64,000 bases of DNA from Dugong dugon (lineage: Eukaryota > Chordata > Mammalia > Sirenia > Dugongidae): positions 49,519,501 through 49,583,500 of the forward strand of contig CM057482.1 of NCBI GenBank assembly GCA_030035585.1, read 5' to 3'. Below, one piece after another: positions 22,707 through 34,977 of the stretch. Numbering within the stretch: position 1 is the first letter of the stretch; each line of letters starts with the position of its first letter. The notes beneath the pieces are model-generated. The model saw only the letters and a list, made by a program, of their open reading frames with translations. It had not been told where the DNA came from and made no database searches. The translations under genes and the position numbers were made by a program.

Positions 22707-23905
22707 GCTTTTTTGTATGTTTTGATATTGTCTACTGTCTCCGAGACGTTAAGGTATTATTTTATTGATTGATTGATTGTATGTTTGTGTTTCATCCTGC
22801 TTCGTTTTGTTTTGATATGTCAGGGCTGGCAGGCAAAGTGTGCTTTGGTGCTTGCTCGCCTGTGGGCACAATAGCTCTCACTACCTTGTCTGGATGGGCA
22901 GGGCAGCAGCAGGAAAGGTGAGTGTGCTTCACTGTATACTGCTTTCATGAGGTGGCTGAGGGTGCCCACTGTCTGCCTCATGATGTTGGTCAAGTGATGT
23001 GGGAGCATTCACAGCCCCTCACCAGACAGGTGAGGATATCAGATGGGGAGTGGTATGGGCTCACTTCCCTCTGTTCAGCAGCTGGTCGAGTGACAGAAGG
23101 AAGGGGCAGTGTGGGCCCAGTGCGGTGGCAGGTCTGAGTAGGGACACTATATCCATGGCAGCTTGGCAAGGTCGGGCAGGAAGGGGGGTGGCATATGAAG
23201 CTAGGTGGGGAGAATAAAGAAAAGAGAGAAAAAGAACAAAAAAAGTGTGGATGGTGAGTTGGGGCTGAGTGGACCTGGGAGCCAGCAGTAAGAGTGGGGA
23301 GGTGGTGTATGGGGCTAGGTAGGAGGTAGAAAACAGTGGGCTATTTGCCCTCTACCTGTGGTGGTACCGTGTGGCCTAGCAGGAAGAAGTAGAGGTGGCA
23401 TACAAGGGTAGGTGGGAAGGAGAAAGTAGAATAAAGGGGAAGAAAAGGTGTTGCAGGGGCTGGCAGGTGGGGGTGGGGCAGACCCAGGCTGGCGGTGGGC
23501 CAGTAGCTCTCTAGCCAAGACAGTGCAGCAAGGTCTGTCAGAAAAGGGTGGAGTAGCATACTGGGCAGAAGGGTGAGGGGTAGGAGAGTGTGTTTCTCTG
23601 GTTACTAAGTGCTCTGTCTCCTGTTGGGAGCTCTGTGAAGTTGTCCGAGGTCATTGCTGGCTGTGCTCCCAGATGGCAACACTGTGCCATGTTAGCTGGC
23701 AGGGGACCTCCACTCTGTCTTTCCTGGTTTTCTGTTTTCCTTCAGTTTCTTCTTCCATTTTATGTTTGATCTAGTTCCTTATCTCTTCATTTCATGCTTA
23801 GGGTTCCAGGATTGATGTATGTATCTGTTTTACTTAGTTTTTCAGGTCTTTGCTGCAGAGGGTGGCATGATGCGTCTATCTAGGGCACCATGCTGGCTTT
23901 GCCTC
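22707..23905 (-). other. L1-B 5' UTR
   Basis: GC-richer (minus strand), non-coding sequence between ORF1 and the 5' terminus. It has many 'ggggtgg' and 'gctggcagg' words on the plus strand. Short open frames here on both strands are composition effects. Confidence 0.65.
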
Positions 23906-24185
23906 TATTATAGTTTTAGATTTTATAGTGAGGTCTATGGTTTGTTTAAAATTAACTTTATGTCTTATGTAGGGTAGAGGGCGAGGTTTACTTTTTTCGT
24001 AAGTGTTTATCTAGTTATTTCAGCACCATTTGTTGAAAAGACTTTTCTTTCCTTATTTAATTACCTTGCTTCTTTGAAAATGTTGAAAATTTATGTGTAA
24101 GTTTATGTCTGGGCTTTCTATTCAGTTCCATCAATCTATTTGTCTGACTTTGCCAATAATGTACTGTTTTATTATAGCTATTTTT
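23906..24185 (-). mobile_element. Old L1, right half (host of L1-B)
   Basis: Continuation of the 15395-15567 element: minus-strand ORF2 from 'tattatagttttagatttta' to 'actgttttattatagcta'. Diverged, no open frame. Confidence 0.65.
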
Positions 24186-26051
24186 TTATTTACTGCATTT
24201 TTCATATATGCTCTAGTGAGCATGTATTACTTTTAAAATTTAATAAAAATATACTAAAATGATATTTTTAAAGATCAATAGGAATAGTTACATCTTGTAT
24301 TGATAATTTTTTAAAAGATTAATAAGAGTACTTACATCTTGTAGAGATAAATTTTTTAAAAGAAGAAACTGAAAAGAAAGATGGTGCCAAAGGCAGATAA
24401 ATCAGCAAATAATAAAATGGAAAAGTCCTCTGAAATCTAAACAGTATAATTAAAAAACACTTGTGATGGAAAGATTGGTTTAATGCTCTTACAGTATGTA
24501 ACATCTATCATAAACACAATCAACCATTATTAGCCATTCTATTTTAAACCATTTCTTCCTACATCAGTACTCAAAACTGTCATTTCAGTGTCAGGTATAT
24601 TTTTAAAGACTCAAATTCTCTGAGCAGTGGTAGGTGTCAGTGATTTTTACTGTCTTATTGGGTTTTTGTGCACAGAAAATATTTTTACTATTACTTTTGT
24701 TTTACTCAATATTATATTACCATAAACACAAACTTAAGAACCTTGTTTTCCTTAAACATTTAAGTTTAACTTATAGCTCTTATTTTACATATACATTTTA
24801 TAATTTTAATCAAATTAAAAACAATCAGTTTTACTTTTTTATTTTTAGTTAGCTCATACATGTAACATTAAACATCACATACATAATTAATCAAATTCCC
24901 TTGGCTATTTTAAAGTACAATTTTAATTTACTGATCTTCTCAAACATTTCAAATACCATCAAGAGAGGATGACAAATGTAAAAAAGAAAACTTCCCAAGT
25001 AGTTAAATAACTCTTATCAATGGACTAAATCAGCTTCACAAATTTCATAGATAAAATCTTTTTAAACATTTTAAAAATCATTTAAAAAATTAACAGAATA
25101 TGCATAGGACATCATAATGGTTATATTTAAACACAACTTACATAAGAGTACACTGAGTTTTTATACTTTCCAGAGATAATAAATTATTCATCCAACCAAG
25201 GGGAAGAAAACAAGCAAGTCAGACCAACTGACATTAGTAGGTCAAAAACCTGGGACAATGACATGGGCTCCAAGGAAAATATACTGGGGGACCATGGGGC
25301 AGGACCCCAGCAGCTCCAAGCTGAGTGTCTTCTTATGGGCAGGCTTTGTTGGCCACAACATCACAGTTTCCAAATCTATGACTTTCATCTGAGATTTAGC
25401 CACTTGTACTAACTGGTCAATTGAAATTAATGGATTTCAATTTCTGACAATCCAGTGACCTTTGCAAAAAAAATGACCTGCCTTTAAATTAGCGGGTGTT
25501 TTCCAGGCTTTGATTTTAAATTTCATTTTGTGTTACTCTTGCGTAAATTCCTGCACTAAAGTTTAGAATATTTTGGTGGAATTTTGACCATTTACTCAGC
25601 TGTAATTACATCCTCTTTTCTTTTCTTTCATTTAGAATTGTTGACTATCCAGGTCACCTTACTTCTATATTATGTCATATATTTGTTCTGTTTCTTCTCT
25701 TTATTCATAAAGATTTTTTAATTTGTACATGTCAAAATCCCATATGCCTAAGTTGTCTCAGAATTTCAGATTTAATTTTGTGTGGCTAAAAGAGAATTCT
25801 AAAATATCTAAGCTTAGTTTCTGCTATTAGTTTTCTTGTAGGCTTTCTGAAATTACTCATCTCAGTTTCCTGCTATTCATTTTAGCCCTTCAACATATCC
25901 TTATTGCTGAAACTTCTACAATTTTAAAATTCTCATTTATATCTCTAGCAACTAGTACCATGCCTGGCAAAGAGTATATTTTCAACAATTGTTGACTGAA
26001 TGGAATCAATGATTAAATAAATCATTTATTATCTTTAGTCACCCGCACTGA
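24186..26051. other. AT-rich single-copy DNA
   Basis: No gene, SINE or young LINE is visible. A 45-base local duplication lies at 24272-24360. Confidence 0.5.
24272..24360. repeat. Tandem duplication, two units of about 45 bp
   Basis: Units 24272-24315 and 24316-24360 share the 'ttacatcttgta' core and end in 'ttttttaaa'. Several mismatches show it is not recent. Confidence 0.7.
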
Positions 26052-26106
26052 CCAAAAACCAAACCAAACCTGTTGCCGTTGAGTCAATTCTGACTCATAA
26101 TGACCC
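26052..26106 (-). mobile_element. AfroSINE tail fragment
   Basis: 'ccaaaccaaacctgttgccg' followed by 'ttgagtcaattctgactcat' is the inverted RTE-like tail of an AfroSINE. Only about 55 bases remain. Confidence 0.7.
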
Positions 26107-26662
26107 TTGTACCGAAGTCATCTAAATAATTCTTAGGAGGAATCTGTCTTTTTGAAATCTAAAACTTCATATCAGCCATAGCATCTATCTAACAATCAAA
26201 CTCTCACCCTAATCTTCCAATTGCTCATGATTAATGTAACAGAAGTTTACCATAATTCTGCAGTGCATGTCATTGGGCAGGGAGCAAATATTATGACCAA
26301 GGGGATTTTTAATTACCAAATGATTTGTGCCACTAACGCCAGCCCTTCCCGCCTTTTGATTAGTCTGATGATGCCAGAAGTGGCTCTGAGTGAGAAGCAG
26401 AAACACCAGATGGTGTCATGCCTACTCAGAGATAAAGACAAAGTGTATTTGATGAGGAGAAGGTATCGAGTAGATTGTATTGTACTAAAATCCTTGGATG
26501 TGAAGGCTGGAGTCTGGATAAACTTCAATAATTTACTTATAGACTTTAAAGAGAATAAAAATGTTGAAGAAACAATTAACACTTAATTAAAAACAAAGAA
26601 AGAAAACAAAACAAAAACAGGATAATACTTACTGATGAATGATTAAGACCTTTTAAGTCAAA
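26107..26662. other. Non-coding, contains a chance 121-codon frame
   Basis: A plus-strand frame at 26221-26586 (121 codons, beginning MLMINVTEVYHNS) shows no domain, signal peptide or family I recognise, and lacks a splice or promoter context. I regard it as a chance frame or remnant of an old repeat. Confidence 0.35.
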
Positions 26663-27358
26663 GACCACTCTCCCCTTCTTCCTTAGCAGCATAACTCAGA
26701 TTTTGTTCAGGAGGCTAGTGTGCCAAGCTAAAAAAAAAAATAGTAAAAAGTATTTCCCAGCCTCCTTTGCAGTTAGGGGTGGAGATGGGGGTAATTCAAA
26801 GAAATTTAAGTGGAAGTTTTCCCTTTGGTTTTTCCTGAAACTCTCTTTAAAGAGGGCTGACCTGGATGAGAAAACAGCCCATTTGGCCTTGCCCTTCCCC
26901 TTCTATTTTCCTAAAATGCTGACACGCTGGCTGGAGCTCTGGCAGCTATCTTGTAACCCTGAAGATGAAAGCAAAATGCTAAAAAATGCAAAGCAGAAAG
27001 ACAGATGTGCCTGGGTCCTGCGTGACTTTGTGGAAGCACCTTACCAACCTTGGACTAGCAGACTAATGACTTTTTTTTTACATGATTCTCTCATGTTTGT
27101 TTAATTTGCTTAAACCACTATAATAGGTTCTCGATTACTGTTGTTAGGTGTCGTTGAGCTGATTTCACCTCATAGTGACCCTATGTAACAGAGTAGAACT
27201 GCCCCATTGGGTTTTCTGGGCTGTAATCTTTACAGAAGCAGATTGCCAGGTCTTTATCCCACAGAGCCACTGCGTGGGTTCAAACTGCCAACCTTTTGGT
27301 CAGCAGCCAAGCTCTAAACTGTTTCTGGTTACTAGCACCAACATTATTCCTAACAGAT
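26663..27358 (+). mobile_element. Ancient LTR-like repeat interrupted by an AfroSINE
   Basis: The words 'cagcctcctttgcagttagg', 'ctggctggagctctggcagc' and 'gtttaatttgcttaaaccac' match a widely dispersed old mammalian repeat, which I recall as an LTR of the MLT/MaLR type. It continues after the SINE at 27323-27358 ('ttactagcaccaacattatt'). Family assignment from memory. Confidence 0.4.
27135..27322 (-). mobile_element. AfroSINE, long variant
   Basis: Inverted order: RTE-like tail ('ttgttaggtgtcgttgagct'), middle segment with 'ctgtaatctttacagaagca' (present only in the longer SINE variant), and the tRNA-like head ('ccaaccttttggtcagcagc'). Nearly complete. Confidence 0.85.
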
Positions 27359-28334
27359 AAATTCTAAATTTTTGGATGTTTATTACATAATAAATCGAAG
27401 ATGAATTAACTCTTAAGGCAAACATTTACTAAGCATCTACTATGTGCAAGGCACTAGGAAAGGCATTGTGGGGAACTTAAATTGGATCAGAAAGGATCCT
27501 ATCTTCCAAGAAGTCACTAGCTTCTGCAGGAGACAAGACATGAACATCTTCAATAGTGACACATGATAAACACTGAAAAGAATTAGAGGACAGCTAGCAA
27601 TAAGACATCAGCTTAGGAGAACTTCCTGAAGAAGGTGAAGTGTGCAGGGTTTAAACTGAGCAAAGTTGAGGGAAAAAATATCACCAAAGTCTACAGAAGA
27701 AAAAACAGTACATTTCCTTGAGAGGAAGAGGCACATGTGATTGATAATTCCTTCTTTCTACCTATTTGCTATTCAATTTATCTGTACTTAAGAGCACGAG
27801 AGGCCAAAACTGAAGGATGCCATTAGGACTCTTGCTTAGGATGGATTATTTCCTCATGTTATAGTAATTTTGGTTTGTGAGTTCACATTTGGTGGGAGTC
27901 TTATATGGTCTGGGTTCAGATATATTCCTATAAAGAAGTTTTTGTGTTGCTTCTGCCAGGTGACCACCAGTATTATCATCCCGGGATCACTAATTTTTAT
28001 GTTAATTTTTTTCCACCTTAGGGTTCCTGATCCACATGAATGATTAAAACACCTGACCCACATGAGCCTGTAATTATTAATTCTCTGGTAAAACATCCCC
28101 CAACCAACACACACACTTATTTTATCTATCCTGAACCCAGGCCACAGTGGCAATCTATTTACAGGGTCAGAAAATAAATTTGATGGAAGGAAACCAATGT
28201 TGTGGTTAACATTTAAAAAAAAAAATGAAATAAAAAAGTGCAACCCAGGTAGTAAGGTAAAACATTGTCTCTGGAAATTTCTTCTTAGTTGTATGTGTGC
28301 ATGTGCCTGTCTGTGTGTACTGGGCTGCTATTTA
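27359..28334. other. Ancient repeat traces and single-copy DNA
   Basis: 27420-27680 begins 'aacatttactaagcatctac' and 'tatgtgcaaggcactaggaa', a hallmark of very old dispersed mammalian repeats of L2/MIR age. 27720-28334 shows nothing recognisable; the 129-codon minus-strand frame there looks random. Confidence 0.35.
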
Positions 28335-28815
28335 AAATATATTTTTATACTACTCAGCCAATAGGAGAAATGAAGTCTTGATACATGCTACAATATGGAT
28401 GGAGCTAGAAAACATTATGCTGATGAAATAAGTCAATTACAAAAGGACAAATATTGTATGACCTCATTTAAATAAAAAGATAAGAAAAGGCAAATGTATA
28501 GAGAACAAAGTTTATTACTGGTTACCAGGGGTAGCAGGGAGGCGGAAAACGGGAGTTAACAGTGATGAAAATATTGTATTGGTTAAGGGTCGGGTTGCAC
28601 AGCCGATTATTGTAATTGCTGTCAATAAGTTGTACACCTGTAAAAAGTTGAACTGGCAAAAGTTGTGTGATAGATATATTTACAACACTTATTTAAAAAG
28701 AAAGAAAGAATAGTTGCTGAGGCTGCTTATGTACAACCATACACCTCATGGGATTTGGTTCCTTGGTTTGGAGGTTTAGGGTCATGGTTTCATGGGACGT
28801 CCCAGTTAATTGACA
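28335..28815 (+). mobile_element. L1 3' end fragment
   Basis: Matches L1-H at 55320-55790 almost step for step: ORF2 end ('gaaataagtcaattacaaaa'), the 'ggttaccaggggtagcaggg' region, and the 3' UTR with 'tggtttggaggtttagggtc'. It stops where the 5' end of L1-D begins. Confidence 0.78.
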
Positions 28816-30219
28816 TAGAAGAGGCGGGACCAAGATGGCAGAGTAGTCAGACGCTTCCGCTGGACCCTCTTACAACAAAGACCTGAAAAAACACGTGATT
28901 TGATTATATATGGCAATCTGGGAGCCCTGAACATCAAAGGCAGAGTTGAGGAACCGGACTGAGTGGCAGGGGGAGGGAGAGACAGTTTGGAAGCAGTGAG
29001 GAGGTGCCAGACCTGACTTGGGGAGAGCCTGAGCCCTTCAGGCCTGATCAGCTTGCGGGTGTGCAGTGAGGCAGGCAAGCCATGGTGCTTGGGAGGTGAG
29101 TTTTCCACACTGGGAGAGACCCAGCACCAGAAAGTCTACAAGGCCACCCAGAACCAGTAAGCAGCAGCCCTAGATCAGCAAAAGACAAGTAATTGTGCAC
29201 GGCCTACCACATGGATCAAAAACACCCTGCTTAGGGCAAAACCTCTCTCCCATTTACCTCTCTGCTCCCTGCTCTGTACTGGGTCCCGGACTGGTTCAGC
29301 AATTCCTGAGTCCCCTGGGCCAGAAGTAGGATCCGTCACACACCCTGAGCCATTTTCCCTGCCTTGGAGAGTGAACAAATTAACAAACAGGAAAAAATAA
29401 ACTGCTGGCTCCCCTAAGCCAGGAACCCAGAGTAGGCACAGCTCCTTTGCCTAGGCACAGGCATAAGGGATCCATGGACTTTGAGTGCCTTTCCCCTTGC
29501 ATAGACTTGTGTGGGCCCATCTCAACAGCGTAGGCCCTCATTACCGCAGTACAACAGGGTGTATACTGGAAATCTAACTTCAACTGTTTCAGCTGTGAAG
29601 TGGCTGGTTCTTGACATTTGACACTGCTCTGCCCATTAAGCAGGGTCTTCACCTACCCACATCAGGGGCCTGAGGACTGGTGGCTCCATCCACACCATCT
29701 AGCCATCTGCAGTAGGGACCCATGAATAAGAGGTGCCCCCCAGCCCTTACAGCCAACAGATTAGCTACTCATAGTCCATCTGGAAAAACCACTCACCTAT
29801 GTGCTCTAGGGAACAGGAACACGCCTTTTTCCTGGACAGTCGGGGGCAGCCGTCAGCCCCCTGCCTTGCTCAGAGTGTGTCCCCTGCTGCAGCCAGATGC
29901 CTGTGCCTACACCAATCACCCATGCCTGTCTAGGAGTGTAAGGGAGAGCCTACATCACACACTTGGTGGCTATCTACCTGTGCACCTGAGCTGAATCCAT
30001 ATGGGAGAAGTGGGCGGACTTCTGCGCTCACCTACCTAGTAACAGATCTAACCACCTGGTGACAGGACATTAGAGCTTCAAAGGTGCCAATAATCAAACT
30101 AGCTCATATAAGCAGCCTATATGGGCATATCAAAACAAAACAAGAAGCTAGGACACAGTAAGCAAACATAAAATAAATATAGACAACAGTCAACATCAAA
30201 TCACGTAAAGAGGCAATCC
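28816..30219 (+). promoter_or_regulatory. L1-D 5' UTR (internal promoter region)
   Basis: Complete 5' UTR of the same L1 lineage as L1-A, whose inverted 5' UTR (6888-7690) aligns with about 29450-30219. The L1 internal promoter lies in the 5' UTR. Whether this copy is active cannot be seen. Confidence 0.6.
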
Positions 30220-31256
30220 ATGATGGCTTCAGCAAGCTCCCAAAATAAAGAATCTAGAAATTTTCCAGAGGAAGAAAATGTCTTGGACTTACAGGAGGCA
30301 GAACACAGAAGATTAATATACAGAACTCTTCGAGAAATTAGGAAGGAAATTAATCAAAATGCAGAACATGTAATAGAGAAAATTAAAAAGATTAGAGAAG
30401 AGCATAGTGACAAATTTAACAGGCTGCAAGAAACCACAGAGAGACAGCAATCAGAAATCCAGAAGATTAACAATAAAATTTCAGAATTAGACAACTCAAT
30501 AGAAAGTCACAGGAGCAGAATTGAGGCAATGGAAGTCAGAATTAGTAAGATTGAAGATAAAGCACTTGACACCAACTTATCTGAGGAAAAATCAGATAAA
30601 TGGATTTAAAAAGATGAAGAAAACCTAAGAATTATGTGGGATTCTATCAAGAGGAATAACCTACCAGTGACTGGAGTACCAGAACAGGGGGGATAACAGA
30701 AAATACAGAGAGAATTGTTGAAGATTTGTTGGCAGAAAACTTCCCTAATATTGTGAAAGATGACAAGATATCTATCTAAGATGCTCACCAAACCCCACAT
30801 AAGGTAGATTCCAAAAGAAAGACACCAAGACATATTATAATCAAACTTGGCAAAACCAAAGATAAAGAGAGAATTTTAAGAGCAGCTAGGGATAAACGAA
30901 AAGTCATCTACAAAGGAGAGTCAATAAGAATAAGCTCAGACTACTCAGCAGAAACCATGCAGGCAAAAAGGCAATGGGATGACGTATATAAAGCCTTGAA
31001 GGAAAAAAGCTGCCAGCCAAGAATTATATATGCAGCAAAACTATCTCTCAAATATGATGGCATAATTAGGGCATTTCCAGACAAACAGAAGTTTAGGGAA
31101 TTTGCAGAAACCAAACCAAAATTACAAGAAATACAAAAAGGAAGTCCTCTGGTTAGAAAATCAGTAACATCAGTTAACAACCCAAGACTAGAATACAGGA
31201 GAGAGCAACCAGATATCAAACCAGATGGAGAAGTCACAAAAGTAAACCAAAGCTAA
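30220..31256 (+). pseudogene. L1-D ORF1, one stop and one frameshift
   Basis: Starts MMASASSQNKESRNFPEEEN; coiled coil with TERQQSEIQKINNKISELDN and the ESHRSRIEAMEVRISKIEDK heptads (30220-30609). A stop after DKWI at 30607-30609 interrupts it. The C-terminal domain reopens in another frame at 30957-31256 with QPRIIYAAKLSLKYDGIIRA and FPDKQKFREFAETKP, ending TKVNQS. It is the best kept ORF1 of the window. Product would be the L1 RNA-binding chaperone, but it cannot be made whole. Confidence 0.85.
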
Positions 31257-31606
31257 AACAAATAGGGAAACAGATGTCAATATGTAAAAGATGACAACAT
31301 TAAAACAAAAAAGAGGGACTTAACACAGACATAGATTTTTCATATGGAGAGGAAGTCAAGGTGATATAAAGAAATAAAAGACTGGTATAAACTTAGAAAA
31401 ATAGGGGTAAATATTATGGTAACCACAAAGGAAACTTACAATCCTACAAGTCAAAATACAAAACTAGAAAAATATAAAGATTCAGCAAACACAAAATCAA
31501 CAACAATGAAAAAGATGACAAGAAAATACATAAAGAAAACGACTCAGCACAGAAAAATTATGTGGAACAAAGAAACTGTGAACAACACACAAAAAAAGAC
31601 ATCAAA

Positions 31607-32730
31607 ATGACAGCACTAAACTCATACTTATCAATAATTATGCTGAATGTAAATGGACTCAATGCACCAATAAAGAGACAGAGAGTGGCAGACTGGATAA
31701 TAAACACGATCCATCTATATGCTGCCTACAAGAGACACATCTTAGACTTAAAGACACAAATGAACTAAAACTCAAAGGATGGAAAAAATATATCAAGCAA
31801 ACAACACTCAAAAAAGAGCAGGAGTGGCAATATTAATCTCTGACAAAACAGACTTGAAAGTAAAATCCACCACAAGGGGTAAGGAAGGACATTATATAAT
31901 GATTAAAGGTCAATACACCAGGAAGACATAACTATAATAAATATTTACGCACCCAGTGATAGGGCTCCAAAATACATAAAACAAACTCCAACAGCACTGC
32001 AAAGAGAGATAGACAGCTCCACAATAGTAGTAGGAGACTTAGACACACCACTTTCAGTGAAGGACAGAACATCCAGAAAGAAGCTCAACAAAGACACGGA
32101 AGAGCTAAATGCAACAATCAACCAACTTGATCTCATAGACAACAACAACCCAACAGCAGCCAAGTATACTTTCTTTCTCCAGAACAGACCACGTATTAGG
32201 CCATAAAGCAAGCCTTAACAAAATCCAAAGCATCGAAATATTACTAAGCATCTTTTCTGACCATAAAGCCATAAAAGTAGAAATCAACAACAGAAAAAGC
32301 AAGGGAAAAAAAATCAAACACGTGGAAACTGAACAACACCTTGCTCAAAAACTACTGGGTTATAGAAGAAATTAAGGATAGAATGAAGACATTCATAGAA
32401 TCAAACAAGAATGAAAACAAATCCTACCAGAACCTTTGGGACAGAGCAAAAGCAGTGCTCAGAGGTTAGTTGATAGCAATAAATACACACATCCAAAAAG
32501 AAGAAAGGGCCATAACCAAAACATCAACCCTACAACTGGAACAAGTAGAAAGAGAGCAGCAAAAGAAGCCCTCAGGTGCCAGAAGAAAGGAAATAATAAG
32601 AATTAGAGCAGAATTAAATGAAATAGAGAATAGAAAAACAATTGAAAGAGTTAACAAGACCAAAAGCTGGTTCTTGGAAAAGACTGACAAAATTGATAAA
32701 CCATTGGCCAAACTGACAAAAACAAACCCA
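31607..32730 (+). pseudogene. L1-D ORF2, N-terminal part only
   Basis: Begins MTALNSYLSIIMLNVNGLNA and continues through the endonuclease in several frames ('gtagtaggagacttagacac' gives VVGDLDT in place of the usual GDFNT, then SDHKAIKV-like). The linker ELEQVEREQQKKPSGARRKE lies at 32470-32835. The reverse transcriptase is absent. Confidence 0.8.
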
Positions 32731-32872
32731 CCCGAAGGCGCCTCGGAAGACAGGCTTGGTGATCTGCTTCCAAAAGATCACAACATTGAAAACCCTGTGG
32801 ATTGGCTCTACTCTGCACACATGGGGTTGCCATGAGTTGGAATTGACTCAACAGCAACTAATAGCAACAACA
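32731..32872 (+). mobile_element. AfroSINE, long variant, partial
   Basis: Segment with 'ggtgatctgcttccaaaaga' (related to the RTE 5' leader), then 'acacatggggttgccatgag' and the tail ending in CAGCAACTAATAGCAACAAC. It is fused directly to the broken end of L1-D. Confidence 0.75.
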
Positions 32873-33641
32873 ATTCAATACTGTTTTGGAAGTTCTAGTC
32901 AGAGAGATTAGGCAAAGAAAGAAAGAGAAATAAAAGGTGAAGTAAAACCATCACTATTTGCAGATGACATGATTTTATATATAAAAAGTCCTAAAAAATC
33001 CACAAAAACTACTAGAGCTAATCACCAATCAGCAAATTCAGCAAAATTGCAGGGTGCAAAATCAGTGGACAAAAATCACTTATGTTTCTATGCACCAGCA
33101 ATGAATCATAAAGGAAAGTTGGAAAACGACTTCATTTACAATAGCATCCAAAAAAATAAAATACCTCAGAATAAATTTAACCAAAGAGGTGAAACAATTG
33201 TACACCAAAATCTACAAAACATCACTGAAAGAAATTAAGGAAGACTTAATTGACAAACACTTCTTGTTAATGGATTGGAAGACTTAATATTAAGATGTCA
33301 GTACTACCCAAAGTGACCTATAGATTCAATGCAATCTCTATCAATGGCCATTTTTTTTCTTTTCTTTTCCTTTTTACAGAAATTATAAAAGCTGATCCTC
33401 AATTCACACTGAATGCAAGGGGTCTTGACTAGCCAAAACAGTCTTGAAAAAGAACAACAAAGTTGTAGGACTCAAACTTCCCAATTTCAAAACCCACTAT
33501 AAAGCTACAGTAATCAAATCAGTAACGTAGTAGCATGCTGGCATACTAGCACAAGGATAGACATATAGACCAATGGAATAGAGCTGAGAGTACAGAAATA
33601 AGCCCATACATCTATGGTGAATTGATTTTTGACAAGGGCAC

Positions 33642-34155
33642 TGTCATGGTTTGAATTATGTCCCCCCAAAAATGTGTGTATCAATTTGGCTGGGCCATGA
33701 TTCTCAGAATTGTGTGGTTGGCCTCCATTTTGTGATTATAACTTTATGTTAAAGAGGATTAGGGTGGGATTGTAACACCACCCTTACCCAGGTCACATCC
33801 CTGATCCAATGTAAAGGGAGTTTCCCTAGGATGTGGCCTGCACCACCTTTTACCTTACAAGAGATAAAAGGAAAGGGAAGCAAGCAGAGAATTGGGGACC
33901 TCATACCATCAAGAAAGCAGTGCCAGGAGCAGAGTGCGTCCTTTGGACCTGAGGTTCCTGCGCTGAGACTCTCCCAGACCAAGGGAAGACTGATGACAAG
34001 GGCCTTCCTCCAGGGCTGACAGAGAAAGCCTTTCCCTGGAGCTGATGCCCTGAATTGGACTTGTAGTTTACTGGACTGTGAGAGAAGAAATTTCTCTTTG
34101 TTAAAGCTATCCACTTGTGGTATTTCTGTTAGAGCAGCACAAGATGACTAAGACA
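33642..34155 (+). mobile_element. Solo LTR, MaLR-like (copy 1)
   Basis: Starts TGTCATGGTTTGAATTATGT and ends GATGACTAAGACA, with an AATTTCTCTTTGTTAAAG region before the 3' end, as in MST/THE1-type MaLR LTRs. A 5-bp target duplication GGCAC is seen at 33637-33641 and 34156-34160; the host L1 reads on uninterrupted when the LTR is removed. No internal retroviral sequence: a solo LTR. Confidence 0.82.
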
Positions 34156-34689
34156 GGCACCAAGACAATTCAATGGGGAAATAATAATCTCTTCAACAAA
34201 TGGTGCTGGGACAACTGGATATCCACTTGGAAAAGAATGAAGTTCGACCCCTACCTCAAACCGTATACAGAAATTAACTAAAAAGGATCAATGACCTAAA
34301 TATAAGAGAGAAACTCATAAAACTCTTAGAAGAAAACATAGGATTAAATCTTCATGACCTCAGATTTGACAATGGATTCTTAGATATGACACCAAAAGCA
34401 CAAGCAACAAAAGAAAAAATAGATAAATTGGACTTCATCAAAATTTAAAACTTTTGGGTATCAAAGAACATCATCAAGAATGTGAAAAGACAATTCACAG
34501 AATAAGAGAAAATATATGTAATCTATATATCTGACAAGGATTTAATATCTAGAAAATAAATAGAACTCTTACAACTCAACAACAAAAAGAAACAATTCAA
34601 TTTTATAAATGGGTAAAGGACTTGAATAGACATCTCTCCAAAGAAGATATACAAATGGCCACATGAAAAGATGTTCAAGATCATGAGTC

Positions 34690-34813
34690 GTTGCTGATGT
34701 TGTATGCCCTTGAGTAGATTCTGACTCGTAGCTACCCTGTATAACAGAGTAGGATGGCCCCATAGGGTTTCCTAGGCTGTAATCTTTACGGGAACAGATC
34801 ACCAGGTCTTCAA
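34690..34813 (-). mobile_element. AfroSINE fragment
   Basis: Inverted RTE-like tail and the middle segment ('ggctgtaatctttacgggaa'), ending before the tRNA-like head. Lies inside L1-E. Confidence 0.75.
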
Positions 34814-34848
34814 AACCACAACGAGATACCACTTCACACCTATTAACC

Positions 34849-34977
34849 AGAAACTCTGGTGGCGTAGTGGTTAAGAGCTATGGCTGCTAACCAAAAGGTT
34901 GGCAGTTCAAATCCACCAGGTGTTCCTTAGAAATTTTATGGGGCAGTTCTACTATGTCCTAAATGGCTATAAAAACA
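34849..34977 (+). mobile_element. AfroSINE, short variant
   Basis: Well-kept head 'ggtggcgtagtggttaagag' (box A) and 'ttggcagttcaaatccacca' (box B), followed by 'ggggcagttctactatgtcc', ending in an AAAAAC-type tail. The RTE-like tail is largely lost. Confidence 0.82.

Larger units (their letters stand above)
15568..23905 (-). mobile_element. L1-B: full 5' end, internally deleted, holding L1-C
   Basis: Minus-strand L1 from its A-rich 3' end at about 15571 to a 5' terminus at about 23905 (coding strand begins near 'gaggcaaagccagcatggtg'). Own sequence is 15568-18835 and 20758-23905. The middle is the later insertion L1-C. About 1 kb is missing near 16372, where the 3' UTR joins directly to mid-ORF2 sequence. 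Its 5' UTR is unlike that of L1-A or L1-D, so it belongs to a different L1 lineage. Confidence 0.82.
28816..32730 (+). mobile_element. L1-D: intact 5' end, 3'-truncated
   Basis: Starts with the typical L1 5' terminus ('ggcgggaccaagatggcaga'), followed by a 1.4-kb 5' UTR, ORF1 and the first third of ORF2. It breaks off at about 32730, where an AfroSINE and older L1 sequence follow. An insertion with its 5' end but no 3' end means the 3' part was lost later by deletion or recombination. Confidence 0.82.

Noticed and set aside
26221..26586. 121-codon plus-strand frame in single-copy DNA
   Set aside because: No family, no splice sites, no promoter context; the opposite strand has an open frame of similar size in the same place, typical of chance.
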